Shown here: positions 1-9,501 of the stretch, piece by piece
How positions within the stretch are numbered: position 1 is the stretch's first letter
How the letters are laid out: every line of letters begins with the position of its first letter
Origin: Streptomyces eurythermus
GTDB lineage: Bacteria; Actinomycetota; Actinomycetes; Streptomycetales; Streptomycetaceae
Assembly: GCF_014649115.1 (NCBI RefSeq)
Contig: NZ_BMSK01000030.1
Span: 26,201 to 90,200, forward strand
DNA length: 64,000 bases
Direction of reading: 5' to 3'
Translations under genes and position numbers: made by a program
Notes under the pieces: generated by a model
Seen by the model: the letters and a program-made list of their open reading frames with translations, nothing else
Database searches by the model: none
Told to the model about the DNA's origin: nothing

Positions 1-1
1 A

Positions 2-373
2 GGCGTGGTGTGGGTGCCCGGCCCGGCCCTCTACGTGTTCGTGGCACTGACCTCGGGCGGCCTGTATGTGCCCTTCTCGTTGCAAGTCACGCTGGGCCAG
101 GACTACTTGCCGTCCCGTGTCGGCACCGCCGGCGGGATCACCCTCGGCCTGGCCGTCAGCATCGGCGGCCTGGCCGGCCCCGCCCTCGGCAGCCTCGCCG
201 ACGCCACGTCCCTGCACACCGCCCTGGCACCTCTCGTCCTGATGCCCGTGCTGAGCTGGCTGCTCTTTCGCACCCTGCCCGAACCGGACGTGCCGCGGTT
301 TCGGCCCGAGGCCCCTACGAAAGAAGGCGCCGCCGCTGCCGCCACCGATCCCACCCCTGCCGACTCCCGATGA
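2..373 (+). CDS. MFS transporter, C-terminal part (cut by window edge)
   Basis: The reading frame is open at the left edge and ends at a TGA. The visible 122 residues are three hydrophobic segments followed by a short cytoplasmic tail rich in Pro, Ala and Glu. The stretch GQDYLPSRVGTAGGITLGL, followed by SIGGLAGPALGSLAD, is typical of the fosmidomycin-resistance (Fsr) branch of MFS drug exporters, where it forms the loop and helices of the last third of the protein. The family is normally about 400 residues, so roughly 280 residues lie outside the window. The substrate cannot be told from this piece. The role as an exporter is family knowledge, not shown here. Confidence 0.85.
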   Translation, partial: GVVWVPGPALYVFVALTSGGLYVPFSLQVTLGQDYLPSRVGTAGGITLGLAVSIGGLAGPALGSLADATSLHTALAPLVLMPVLSWLLFRTLPEPDVPRFRPEAPTKEGAAAAATDPTPADSR

Positions 374-567
374 CCACTCCCTACGACGAGGCCGTCATCA
401 CCCGTCAGATCGGGGCCGCGCGCGAAGAGAGAAGAGGCCGCCGGTTTTCGCTGATGAACGTGCACGGACGCCTCCGCTGCGCATACCGTCGAAGGCGACT
501 GACGGAACGGTTCGGGGCCGGGTACCGCACCCGGCTGACCGGCCCCACTACAAGGAGCGGCTGAGTC

Positions 568-1362
568 TTGGGACTTGACAGGAAGAAGGAACGTGGCGAG
601 CGGGAAGAGAAGGCCCTGCCGCCCCGGACCTCAGCGCCCCAGAGCACCGAAGCGGCGCCCTTCTTGGGGAATCGCCAGGTGGGGCAGCCGTCCCTCATGG
701 CCGTCCAACGTACGGCGGGGAACGCTGTCGCCGCCGCGCGCGTGCAGCGGGTGACCGACGAGGAACGCGAAAAGGCCAACGCTCGGCGAGAGCGTTGGGC
801 CAAGCGCGCCGACAACCGCGGCGGTACCCAGCCGGCGGCGAGCTTCACCACGCACCAGACCCCGTTCGGGCCGTACAACGAACGCCCCGGGCGCGGAGGG
901 GCTCCGTTCATCAGCAGCAACAGGGAGCAGTATCCGGGAACCCAGGGCGACGACCGCTATGTCCGCGAGGGACAGAACCAGTTCGACGGCCTGATCCCCG
1001 CACTCGACGCCGAGCATTTCGACATTCTGGTCGAGGCGCTGAAGGGGGGTCAGCTGAGCGAAGAGCAGATCGACCAGCTGAGCGACGAGCAGTGCCGGGC
1101 GGCGGCGATGCTCATGGGCATCGCCAAAGCCGAAGAGGTGCGCGAGCCGGGAGCGATCAAGCACATCCGCAGCGCGCTCCGCCGGCAGGCCAACCCGGAA
1201 CACGAGGCACCGGAGTTCCTCAACGACTTCCCACAGGCCCGTATCGGCGGAGCCCAGCATGAGAAGCGCGTCCGATCGGGCAAGGCGCGGCGGGCCTCGC
1301 CCGAGGTCGAGACGATCCTGGAGGCATCGTCCTCGTCGGACGAGGCCATGTCCGACCACTGA
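568..1362 (+). CDS. LQRTAGN-signature protein, possible injection-system or polymorphic-toxin cargo
   Basis: 264 residues from a TTG start, with AAGGAG about ten bases upstream. Residues 1-35 are charged and disordered. Residues 43-57 read LMAVQRTAGNAVAAA, close to the (L)QRTAGNAAV segment found near the N-terminus of many Streptomyces proteins that carry DUF4157 or eCIS-associated domains. The rest has a Gly/Asn/Arg-rich linker (85-130), a helical region (135-215, with FDILVEALKGGQLSEEQIDQL) and a Ser/Asp-rich tail. I recognise no catalytic domain and no HExxH. A second copy of the signature occurs in the deaminase-like gene near 42.8 kb. The coding call is firm. The cargo role is inference from the signature only. 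Confidence 0.7.
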   Translation: MGLDRKKERGEREEKALPPRTSAPQSTEAAPFLGNRQVGQPSLMAVQRTAGNAVAAARVQRVTDEEREKANARRERWAKRADNRGGTQPAASFTTHQTPFGPYNERPGRGGAPFISSNREQYPGTQGDDRYVREGQNQFDGLIPALDAEHFDILVEALKGGQLSEEQIDQLSDEQCRAAAMLMGIAKAEEVREPGAIKHIRSALRRQANPEHEAPEFLNDFPQARIGGAQHEKRVRSGKARRASPEVETILEASSSSDEAMSDH

Positions 1363-1991
1363 CGCCGAGTCGGCGGCCGCCTCCTTCCACCGGGATACCC
1401 GAGCCGAGCCGCGAACGCGCGAGGGCCGGTACCCCGTCGGAGCCAAGTCACCGGGGGGAGCGGGACCGGCCCTTCGCGGCGGCGATGAACTGCTTCCCGA
1501 GGGCGCTGCCGCTGTGGGCCGTGCGGGCCGGTGTGGCCTGGTGGGCGGCCCCGGCCTGCGGCTGCGACTCGCCGCCGGGACCGCCGGTGGACCATCGTCG
1601 CCCACGGCCACGAGCCGACCGTGCTGCTCGCCGGCGCTGTCCGCGCGACCACTGCCGACCGCACCAGCCACGGGAGAAGAAGATCGGGAGTCGGCCGCGG
1701 GCACCGGGAACACCGGGCCGCGCGGCCAGGCCACCGGTCCTTCGCGGTGGCCGGGGCCGCGCCATCGGCTGCCTCGTGGCAGACGGTCGCCGTTACGGCG
1801 GCGACCGCGAGCCCGGTGGCGGAGCCGGCACCGGTTGCGACGGCGGCACGTGAGAGCGAGGTGGTGCGCCCGGTGCCGGAACGCATGCTTCCGTCATATG
1901 AGCGTCATGAGCCTGCCAGCCTTCTGCCCCGTCGTCGTGGTCACGGCCCTGTCAACTGCCCCTGCACCGACCGCGACAGGGGAGAGACCGG
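1363..1991. other. 629-base stretch without a convincing gene
   Basis: Open frames occur on both strands but their translations are Arg/Pro-rich, as expected of shadow frames in GC-rich DNA. The only structure I see is near the right end: two pairs of 11-base-spaced repeats just before phoD, listed separately. Confidence 0.5.
1892..1962 (+). promoter_or_regulatory. Possible PHO box (11-base direct repeats) before phoD
   Basis: GTCAT occurs at 1893 and again at 1904. GTCACGGCCCT at 1940 is followed directly by GTCAACTGCCC at 1951. Both pairs are spaced by exactly 11 bases. PhoP of Streptomyces binds tandem 11-base units of the GTTCACC type in front of phosphatase genes, and the gene 30 bases downstream is a PhoD phosphatase. 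The match is to spacing and the GTCA core only, so this is a suggestion. Confidence 0.35.
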
Positions 1992-3632
1992 ATGACACCC
2001 GCAGCACGCCCGTCCCAGCACGCCCCCGAACTGCGCGCCGCCGCCAGGCACCTCGGCCGGCGCCGCTTCCTCACCGTCACCGGCGCCGCCGCCGCGCTCG
2101 CCTTCGCCGTGAACCTGCCCGCCGCCGGTACGGCCGCCGCCTCCGAGCTCGACGCCCGGAGAATCACTGACGACCCCTTCACGCTGGGCGTGGCCTCCGG
2201 CGACCCGCTTCCGGGCTCCGTCCTGCTGTGGACCCGGCTGGCCCCGCAGCCGTACCAGCCCGACGGCGGACTGCCCGCGCAGCGCGTCACCGTGCACTGG
2301 GAACTGGCCCACGACGCGAACTTCCGCCGGATCGTCAGGCGCGGCACCGCGCCCGCACACCCCGAGTTCAGCCACACCGTCCACGTCGAGGTGCCCCACC
2401 TGCCGGCGGACCGCGTGTTCTTCTACCGCTTCCGGGCCGGCGCGTGGCTGAGCCCCACCGGCCGCACCCGCACCGCCCCGCTGCCCGGCACCCGCCCCGC
2501 CGCGCTCACCCTGGGTGCCGTCTCCTGCCAGGCCTACGCCGACGGCTACTACACCGCCTACCGCCACCTCGCGGAGGACGACGTGGACGTCGTCTTCCAC
2601 CTGGGCGACTACCTGTACGAGTACGCCGTCAACGCCACCGGCAACGACCGCAAGTACACCGACCGCACCCTGCCGTCCCACTACAACCGCGAGACGGTGA
2701 CGCTGGAGGACTACCGGCTGCGCTACGCCCTGTTCAAGTCCGACCCGGACCTGATGGCCGCGCACGCCGCACACCCCTTCGTCGTCACCTGGGACGACCA
2801 CGAGACGGAGAACAACTACGCCGATGACACCCCGGAGGACGGCGGCTCCTCCGAGGAGTTCCTGCTGCGCCGCGCCTCCGCCTACCGCGCCTACTGGGAG
2901 AACCAGCCGCTGCGCCGGCCCCAGCTGCCCACCGGCTCCGACATGCGGCTCTACCGCCGCCTGCACTGGGGACGGCTCGCCCAGTTCGACGTCCTGGACA
3001 CCCGTCAGTACCGCTCGGACCAGGCCTACGGCGACGGCTGGCAGTACCCCGGCCCGGAGTCCGAGGACCCGGCGCGCACGCTCACCGGTGCCACGCAGGA
3101 GCGCTGGCTGATCGACGGCTGGCATGCCTCGCGGGCGCTGTGGAACGTCGTACCGCAGCAGGTCACCTTCTCCCGGCGGTACAACACCACCGCCACACCC
3201 TCCAAGGTCTCCATGGACTCCTGGGACGGCTACCCGGCCTCCCGCGAGCGGCTCCTGGCGGGGGCCGAGGCCGCCGGCGTGGAGAACCTCATGGTCCTCA
3301 CCGGAGACGTGCACGTGCACTACGCGTTCGACATCAAGCGCGACTTCGACGACCCCGCATCCCGGACCGTGGGCACGGAGATCGTCACCACGTCCATCAC
3401 CAGCGGACGCGACGGAGCGGACCGGCCGGGCAACTGGGCCACCTACCTCGCGGCCAACCCGCACATGAAGTTCTACAACGGACGGCGCGGCTACGTGACC
3501 GTCACACTCGGCCAGGAAGCGGCCCGCGCCGACTTCAAGACCGTCCCCTACGTCACCAGGCCCGGCGCACCCGTCACGACCGCGGCGTCCTTCATCACGG
3601 AAGCCGGCGCCCCAGGCCTCAAGCCGGCCTGA
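1992..3632 (+). CDS. phoD: Alkaline phosphatase D, Tat-exported
   Basis: 546 residues, the usual length for this family, with GGAGAG eight bases before the ATG. PhoD enzymes are secreted phosphodiesterase/phosphomonoesterases that use Fe and Ca and release phosphate from organic esters outside the cell. Residues 23-29 (RRRFLTV) plus a hydrophobic, Ala-rich segment make a Tat signal with a likely cleavage site near residue 50. The mature part starts with DPFTLGVASGDPLPGSVLLWTRL, the diagnostic N-terminal strand. HLGDYLYEY and TWDDHETENNYAD carry metal ligands of the phosphoesterase core, and LTGDVHVHY near residue 440 supplies the last histidines. Gene appears intact and monocistronic. Phosphate control by PhoP is likely from the family, with possible repeats seen upstream. 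Confidence 0.95.
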   Translation: MTPAARPSQHAPELRAAARHLGRRRFLTVTGAAAALAFAVNLPAAGTAAASELDARRITDDPFTLGVASGDPLPGSVLLWTRLAPQPYQPDGGLPAQRVTVHWELAHDANFRRIVRRGTAPAHPEFSHTVHVEVPHLPADRVFFYRFRAGAWLSPTGRTRTAPLPGTRPAALTLGAVSCQAYADGYYTAYRHLAEDDVDVVFHLGDYLYEYAVNATGNDRKYTDRTLPSHYNRETVTLEDYRLRYALFKSDPDLMAAHAAHPFVVTWDDHETENNYADDTPEDGGSSEEFLLRRASAYRAYWENQPLRRPQLPTGSDMRLYRRLHWGRLAQFDVLDTRQYRSDQAYGDGWQYPGPESEDPARTLTGATQERWLIDGWHASRALWNVVPQQVTFSRRYNTTATPSKVSMDSWDGYPASRERLLAGAEAAGVENLMVLTGDVHVHYAFDIKRDFDDPASRTVGTEIVTTSITSGRDGADRPGNWATYLAANPHMKFYNGRRGYVTVTLGQEAARADFKTVPYVTRPGAPVTTAASFITEAGAPGLKPA

Positions 3633-3832
3633 CCCCCGACACGGCAGCGAGGCACACAACCCCACCCGAGCCCCCGACGCGAACGCCCCCGGCCCTGCGG
3701 CCAACCTCCCGTCTGCCGCGCGACATCGGGAAGGACGGGAACCACTCACTACCCTGTCGCCGGAACCCGGGCCGTACGCGGGCACCGGCCACTCCTCGAT
3801 GCGGGCACAGGACCTGCCCCGGTCACGGCTGG

Positions 3833-4330
3833 GGGTGAGATCGGCCGGTGCCGGCGCGGCATAGACGAGCGGGATGAGGGGGGTGGGGGCCCGGCGGCAC
3901 CGCAGGGGGTGGATGCCGTAGCCGAAGGCACGATGACGACGGGCCGAGCGGTGCGGGTCGAGGGTGTGCGGATCGCTGATGACGGCCGTGACCCGGCTGT
4001 CGGCGATGGTGGTCACGGTCTGCCTGGCGACCTCCGCGGCCCGGGCGGCGGACCGCAACACCCCGTCGGCGCTCGACAGCAGGTCCAGCAGCTCCTCCGC
4101 CATACCGGAGACGAGTACCGAATCCCGGCCCCGACTCCTCGGGGGGCGCTGGGATGTTCCAGCAGCGTCAGCACACCGAGCGCGATGGTGTTCGCCATGT
4201 ACGAGCGGATGCCGGCGCATGCCCACGCGCTCTCCTCCCGGCTGGACTCACCGGGTACGATCCGCCGTGACTCCTCCCCGGCGAAGCCGTGGTCGCCCAG
4301 GACGCGGCAGATCGCCATCGACGGCGCCGC
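3833..4330 (-). pseudogene. Cytochrome P450 fossil
   Basis: Two frames on the minus strand carry successive parts of a P450. Upstream: AICRVLGD (helix E/F region) and MANTIALGVLTLLEHP (helix I end to helix J). Downstream, in another frame: MAEELLDLLSSADGVLR (the helix K region), QTVTTIADSRVTAVISDP and LDPHRSARRHRAFGYGIHP. That last string matches the segment before the heme cysteine, normally FGxGxHxCLG, but the cysteine and what follows are destroyed (FGYGIHPLRCRRAP). About 170 of some 400 residues remain and the N-terminal third is absent. It can make no functional enzyme. Order and spacing of the motifs make the identification good despite the decay. Confidence 0.75.
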
Positions 4331-4835
4331 CGACGCGAACGCGGGCCCAGGGCACCTGGTCTGCCGGCGGGAATCTCGGATGCGGCCTGATGGGTGCGCA
4401 GGCGGAGACGGTCGTGTCGGTGTGGGGGAGTCCGCTGCGCGGCCCCGCGATTCCCCGGACGGGAGACGGCGGTCTGCGGCATACCGAGGGCTTCCCCTGT
4501 GCCGCTTGCGTCATCTGCCGCGCCGTGCCCGCCAGTTCCGTGACGCGTCCGAGCGCGGCGCCCACTGCGTCGGCTGCGTCCTCCTTGGATGACAGCACGC
4601 TGCCGTCACCACCGAAGAGGTTGGCCGTCCAGTACCCGCACATTCTGCCGGAGCAGCAAGGGGAGGGCGTATCACACGGAACATATCGGGATGACCCAGT
4701 TGAAGAGGAAGGCCGGGGTGCTGCCGGTCGGGTCGGCGTGCGGTTGACGCGTGTGGTCGCCGGTACAAGGCTCTTCTTGATCGACGCATTCTGGTGTCGG
4801 GTGGATACGTAACCGGGCAACCGTGGGGGTTCGGA
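4331..4835. other. 505-base stretch, degraded, no gene called
   Basis: A minus-strand segment near 4535-4650 reads SSKEDAADAVGAALGRVTELAGTARQMTQAA, which looks protein-like but has no recognisable family or start. The rest is shadow-like. It may be further debris upstream of the P450 fossil. Confidence 0.4.
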
Positions 4836-5930
4836 ATGGGCGTGGACCTGGAGGTTCTGGAGAAGGGCGCTGTCCTCGGCGATCCGTGGGAGGGCGTGGA
4901 CGCGGCCGGTCTGGCACGGGCCGCCCGCGAGCAGTCCGAGCGGCCCGTGCCCGGGGTGGATGACATGGCGTCCTATTTGGCGGCGCAGGTGTCGGACGCT
5001 TCTCACCGGGAGGTAGTCGGCCCCTTGCTGAACGGGCAGGGTGCCAGCGGTGTCGTCGTGCGGCGCGGCACGGTGATCGCGGCGTGGGGGGACCCGACGC
5101 GGGAGGAGATGGCGTACAGCGCGACCAAGAGTGTGCTGTCGCTGGTGGCGGGGATCGCCTACGACGACGGGCTGTTACGGCTGGACGAGCCGGTGTCCGC
5201 CTCCCTGGACCTGGCGCAGTTCGCGGACGCGCACGGGTGTGCGATCACCTGGCGCCACCTGCTGGAGCAGACCAGCCAGTGGGAGGGCGAGCTGTGGGGG
5301 AAGCCGACGTCGGTGGACGCGCAGAGCACCCGGGAGGGCACGGAGTCGGCGGGCGGCCCGCCGGGGGAGGGCTGGGCGTACAACGACGTCCGCGTGAACC
5401 TGACCGCGCTGGCTCTCACAGTGCTGCTGCGGCGCTCCCTGCCGGAGGTATTGGGGGAGCGGATCATGACGGCGATCGGCGCGTCACCGTCCTGGTCCTG
5501 GCACGGCTACACCGACTCCGTCGTGGACCTCGGCGGCACCCGCGTACCGGTGGTGTCCGGCGGCGCGCACTGGGGCGGCGGCCTGTGGATTAGCGCCCTC
5601 GACCTGGCCCGCATCGGCCACCTCTGTCTGCGCGGCGGGATGTGGGGTGACCGGAGGGTCCTCTCTCGCCGGTGGATCGAGGAGATGTGGACACCCTGCC
5701 GGGTCAAGCCCAACTACGGCCTGTCCTGGTGGCTGAACGACGACCGTACGGTCTGGCCCGCGGCCCCGTCGACCGGCCGCTGCGCCCGCGGCAACGGCGG
5801 CGGCCATCTGCTGTGGGTCGACCCGGCCCGCGACCTGGTGGTCAGCTCCCGCTGGGGCGCGGAGGTCGAGACCCTCCTGGCCGCGGTGTCGCAGGCCGTG
5901 ACGCCTCACGCGCGACCCTTCACCACGTGA
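4836..5930 (+). CDS. Beta-lactamase-fold serine hydrolase
   Basis: 364 residues if started at the ATG at 4836, which follows GGGGG by eight bases. A GTG at 4794 would add 14 residues without a ribosome site. The class C beta-lactamase/esterase fold is shown by SATK at residues 95-98 (nucleophile Ser95, base Lys98), YNDV at 182-185 in the YxN position, and GGAHWGGGLWISALDLARIGHLCLRGG before the third motif region. GNGGGHLLWV near the end fits the HxG/KTG-like position. There is no signal peptide, so it is probably cytoplasmic. Members hydrolyse esters, amides or D-amino-acid peptides, and the substrate cannot be read from sequence. Stands alone. Confidence 0.85.
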   Translation: MGVDLEVLEKGAVLGDPWEGVDAAGLARAAREQSERPVPGVDDMASYLAAQVSDASHREVVGPLLNGQGASGVVVRRGTVIAAWGDPTREEMAYSATKSVLSLVAGIAYDDGLLRLDEPVSASLDLAQFADAHGCAITWRHLLEQTSQWEGELWGKPTSVDAQSTREGTESAGGPPGEGWAYNDVRVNLTALALTVLLRRSLPEVLGERIMTAIGASPSWSWHGYTDSVVDLGGTRVPVVSGGAHWGGGLWISALDLARIGHLCLRGGMWGDRRVLSRRWIEEMWTPCRVKPNYGLSWWLNDDRTVWPAAPSTGRCARGNGGGHLLWVDPARDLVVSSRWGAEVETLLAAVSQAVTPHARPFTT

Positions 5931-6681
5931 GGCCCAGCACCGCCCATACCGCTGTGGATGGTCGAGCACCGCGGTCGGCATGTGCTGCGCGTCCGGGTGG
6001 GTGCCGACGCCGAGGCGGCGGTCGCGGCCCGGGCCGCCTTGAACGACGAGGAGTACCGGGGACGCGAAGACTTGAACCGACGGGCGGGGCGAGAGCCAGG
6101 CGGAGCGGCCGGAGTCAGTCCCGGAAGGGGCAGCCGCTGTGCGGGTGGTCGTCGGCAGTCCGGGCCGGGGCAGGGACGGGGACCTCTGGCCGTACGGTGA
6201 TCTGGGCCGGGCGTCCGACGACGGCGCGGCGGCGCAGGGACAGGCCGCGCAGCGTGAAGCGGACAGGAGCATCCAGGCGGGGACGGCGAGTCCGGCCGTG
6301 ACGGGGCGGCCGGAATGCGGGGTGGCTACCGGGGAAGGGACAGCGTACCGACCCTGCGCAATCCGGCGTGCGGGCACCGGCGCACCTGCCTCGCCCGGTA
6401 CTGGCTCAGGTGCCCCTGTGCATGCGGCTCCCTGAAGGAGCGGAAACAGCGTGCCGCGACGTCGCTCTGATACTGCGCTCGGACGCGTGATCACGCTTTC
6501 GTCTCCGCACCGGTGTTGCCCCGTCGACAGGGCTGCTGAAAACGGACGCGTGCCGAATCCGAGACCCCGGGACGGGGCCTGGACCGTTGTGCGAGCATGC
6601 CTCGCTACCCGGTAGGAGGATCGATGCCAGATGGGCGCCGGAGTGGGCCGCCGCACGGGTGAGCCGCCGGCCTACTTGATA
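5931..6681. other. 750-base stretch without a recognisable gene
   Basis: Short frames exist. One, at 5958-6100 plus, reads VEHRGRHVLRVRVGADAEAAVAARAAL before turning repetitive. None has a ribosome site plus a family match. The right end carries the terminator of the methyltransferase gene. Confidence 0.45.
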
Positions 6682-6712
6682 CCGCGCCGCCTTCTGATGG
6701 AAGGCGGCGCGG
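6682..6712 (-). terminator. Hairpin terminator of the DUF574 gene
   Basis: A perfect 13-base stem (CCGCGCCGCCTTC against GAAGGCGGCGCGG) with loop TGATG lies 18 bases beyond the stop of the minus-strand methyltransferase gene. Confidence 0.8.
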
Positions 6713-6730
6713 GTTCCGGCCTGCTCGCGT

Positions 6731-7528
6731 TCACGCGATGCGCGCCACCCCGCCCCAGCCGGCGCGGTCGGTCAGGCGGCCGGTGTTCGCGTCGGGACGC
6801 CAGCGAGGCCAACTGGTGAAGCCGGGTTCGACGAGTTCCGTGCCTTCGAAGAGTTCCACGGCCACCGACGGTTCACGGAAAATGTACGGGATGGCCCCGG
6901 ACCGGTTGTATTCGTCCTGCACCACTTGGTGTTCCGGGTCGGAGGCGGTCGAGTGGCTCAGGGAGAGATAACTTCCCGAAGGGAGCCGGTCCACCAGCCT
7001 GCGTACGAGCCCGCGCGCCTCGTCCCAGTCCACGATGTGGCCCAGGACATCGTTGATGACCAGAGCGATCGGCTTGTTCATGTCGAGCGTCCTGGCCGCG
7101 CCGTCCAGGACGGCGTCAGTATCCCGCATGTCGCTCTGCACGTAGGCGGTAGCCCCCTCGGGAGTGCTGGTGAGCAGCGCATGGACGTGGAGCAGCACGA
7201 TGGGGTCGTGATCCACGTACACCACTCGGGAGTCGGGCGCGATCCGCTGTGCGACTTCGTGGGTGTTGTCGCGCGTGGGCAACCCGGCCCCGAGGTCGAT
7301 GAACTGACGAATACCGGCGTCCCGGGCCAGGAACGTGATGGTGCGCCGAAGAAAGTCCCGTGATTCGCCCGCGAACGGCACGATATTGGGGTATTTGCTG
7401 CTGTAGGCGTCACCGGCCGCCTGGTCTGCCGGGTAGTGGTCTTTCCCGCCCAGCCAGTAATTCCAGACGCGAGCGCTGTGAGGAACGGACGTGTCGATCC
7501 GGGGGGACGGACGCGTGGGTTCGGTCAT
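6731..7528 (-). CDS. SAM-dependent methyltransferase, DUF574 family
   Basis: 265 residues with GAAGGAAG eight bases before the ATG. The opening (DTSVPHSARVWNYWLGGKDHYPAD) is the hallmark of the actinobacterial DUF574 / Methyltransf_19 family. FIDLGAGLPTRDNTHE is the SAM-binding motif I region, VVYVDHDPIVLLH is motif II with the acidic residue that holds the ribose, and VINDVLGHI is motif IV. Proteins of this family occur in large numbers in Streptomyces, often beside regulators and far from pathway genes. Their substrates are largely unknown, so I assign none. Gene is intact, with a strong terminator after it. Confidence 0.93.
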   Translation of the reverse strand: MTEPTRPSPRIDTSVPHSARVWNYWLGGKDHYPADQAAGDAYSSKYPNIVPFAGESRDFLRRTITFLARDAGIRQFIDLGAGLPTRDNTHEVAQRIAPDSRVVYVDHDPIVLLHVHALLTSTPEGATAYVQSDMRDTDAVLDGAARTLDMNKPIALVINDVLGHIVDWDEARGLVRRLVDRLPSGSYLSLSHSTASDPEHQVVQDEYNRSGAIPYIFREPSVAVELFEGTELVEPGFTSWPRWRPDANTGRLTDRAGWGGVARIA

Positions 7529-8401
7529 GCCGGCACTTCCTTCGACTCATCAGGGTGTATGGCGATGACGCAGGCGTGTTCCAGAAGTACGTGACACACC
7601 ATCATCACATGGAGACTACTTGGCACTCGACGGTTCCGGGCAGCTCTCCTTCACGAACCACGTGGTCAGGGATCTCCGGCACATCGCCCCGATACGGAGT
7701 GACCCTCGGCTGCCGGACATGACATGTACGGGGCCATCCAGGGGGTGGGCCTGCAGGGTGACATCGGGGCGTTCTGTGGCCGCCGGCAGCGCCTGCCGCT
7801 GCCGGACCGTCCCTCGCTACCTGCCTATCGAGCAGGAGGCCCGTGTCCGCCCCGCCCACAGCACCGACGAGCGTCGCTTCGGTGTCCGCCGGACACCCGG
7901 TCCCCACAATCCCGCATCAGTCAATAGCCGTATGAGCCGGCGACCGCCCAGGCGCGAGTCCACAAGCTGGAGTGGGAGTGGATCTGCGGCCGGTAGGCCG
8001 ACCGCGAAGACCCACACGAAGTGGCGGCCGCGCGGGTCACCTTCCCGGCTGAGCCTGTCACGTTCGTCATCGTGCCCGTGCCGCGTCCGGCCGTCGACGA
8101 CATCGACCAAGAGCTGGATCTCGTCCCTCGAGGACCTGGCCTCGGGAACACTGCTACAGCGCGTCCGAGCCCGCCGGTCATCTCCGGCCGTGGCGTTTGA
8201 CGCGGAACCGCGCCGTCTCGACGTGGCCCCCGACGCCCCGGCGAGCGGCACGAGGCCGCGGGGGAGCACGCCGAAGCTGGTCGCGGCCGCTGACGAGGAG
8301 GTGATGCCCGTACGCTGACACGTGCTGGCGCTCGTGCCTGTGGAGACCGCTCCCGTCAGGGCGGCTGCCAGCCGGAGAACCGATCACGGAGGGAGACGAG
8401 C
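7529..8401. other. 870-base stretch without a supported gene
   Basis: No frame has both a ribosome site and a recognisable family. A minus-strand segment around 7610-7720 reads PRVTPYRGDVPEIPDHVVREGELPG and might be the end of a lost gene. Confidence 0.45.
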
Positions 8402-8620
8402 TGTCGAAAGGGCGAGCAGGTCACGGGTGCGGCGCGTGAGAAGCTCGCGCGGGAGATGGAGGAGCAGTACGAGGGCGGCAGGTCGATACGGGCCAGCGCC
8501 GAGGCGTACGGCCGGTCGTACGGCTTCGTCCATCGCGTCCTGACCGAGCCGGGCGTCTCCTTGCGCCGACCGGGGCGGGGAGAACCCGCAGGGGCGCCTC
8601 GGGCCGGCCGCCTACTCAGG
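8402..8620 (+). pseudogene. Small helix-turn-helix protein, decayed ends
   Basis: One frame reads GEQVTGAAREKLAREMEEQ, then YEGGRSIRASAEAYGRSYG and FVHRVLTEPGVSLRR. This is the core of a small (about 60-80 residue) actinobacterial HTH protein: a helix, then SIRxxAExxGRSYGFVHRxLxExGV as the DNA-binding turn and recognition helix. No ATG/GTG/TTG lies in frame before residue 17 of the conserved core. A one-base shift around 8411 would connect a CTG-TCG-AAA start. After LRR the frame runs on without the usual Gly/Arg-rich end and stop. I therefore treat it as broken. Function in the family is DNA binding with unknown target. Confidence 0.6.
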
Positions 8621-8889
8621 CCGGTAGCCGTCCTCCGCCGGGTGGCCCGCCGCTCCGGTGCAGCGGTGGATCGCCGGCCGGCAAGCGCCGTGCCGACGAA
8701 GGGCACCATCCGGCTGCCAAGCCGTCCCGGCCCGATCCCGCAGAGGAAGGCGAGGAGCCGCAGCACTCGCCCGCCAGGGCGTCCGGCCCCGGGGCCGGAC
8801 TGGGCGACGCAGGTCCGACTGGAGCAGAGCATGCCCGCATCATCGCGGCCGCCAGCAAGTCGGCCGACCGCACGGTGGTGTACGCCTCG

Positions 8890-9478
8890 CGTGCCGTTCT
8901 TCGAGCCGGCCGACCCCGCAAGACCTCGGGCGGCAGCCACCGCACTCGTCCGCATCACCAACCACCAGCAAGCCGCAGTCGAACCGCCACTGCTCCACCG
9001 CGCCGTCGCCGAACTCACCACAGCGGCCGACAACCCCGCGCCCACCCGAGTGACCGACTACAACGAAGGCGACTTCCACGGTCACATCGAACGAACCCTG
9101 CGCAGCGCGCCTATGGATGCGCCGCAGACGGCCCTCGCGGCCTGTCTGCCCCGCGTCGAGCGCGACCGCGACGGCCGCCGCACACGCACCGCCCTCAAGG
9201 AACTGTTCCCCGCTCCGGGGAGCTTGGAGCAGAAGTGCGCCCGGACAGCCCCTGACGGCTTGCCCAACGTCATGGAGCGCGAAGAACGACGGGGCCCGGG
9301 CCGCCGTCATCCCCTCCGCGCTGAGCGGCAACGAGACCGAGATCATCAAGAACGGCAGATCGCTCGGCGGGGCCACGCTGGTCGACCCGAAGGGCAAGAA
9401 GCGGTCTTGATCGCGGCCCGTCTCGCCCGGCGGGTGGACGCGGGGATCGAGCTGTCGCCGTACGACCCGCTGCGCTGA
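8890..9478 (+). pseudogene. Unrecognised gene, at least two frame changes
   Basis: Protein-like text moves between frames. From about 8900 to 9240: ATALVRITNHQQAAVEPPLL, then HIERTLRSAP and ALAACLPRVERDRDGRRTRT followed by ALKELFPAPGSLEQK. From 9275 to 9410 in the next frame: ARAAVIPSALSGNETEIIKN and GRSLGGATLVDPKGKK. From 9405 back in the first frame: LIAARLARRVDAGIELSPYDPLR and a stop. The pieces read as one decayed protein of about 190 residues. I do not recognise the family and propose no function. Confidence 0.45.
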
Positions 9479-9501
9479 CCCGGCAGTTGCTGCGGCCTTC
9501 C

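Noticed and set aside
631..2170. Long frames opposite and beside the LQRTAGN gene and before phoD
   Set aside because: They overlap better-supported genes and have shadow-like composition; no motifs found.
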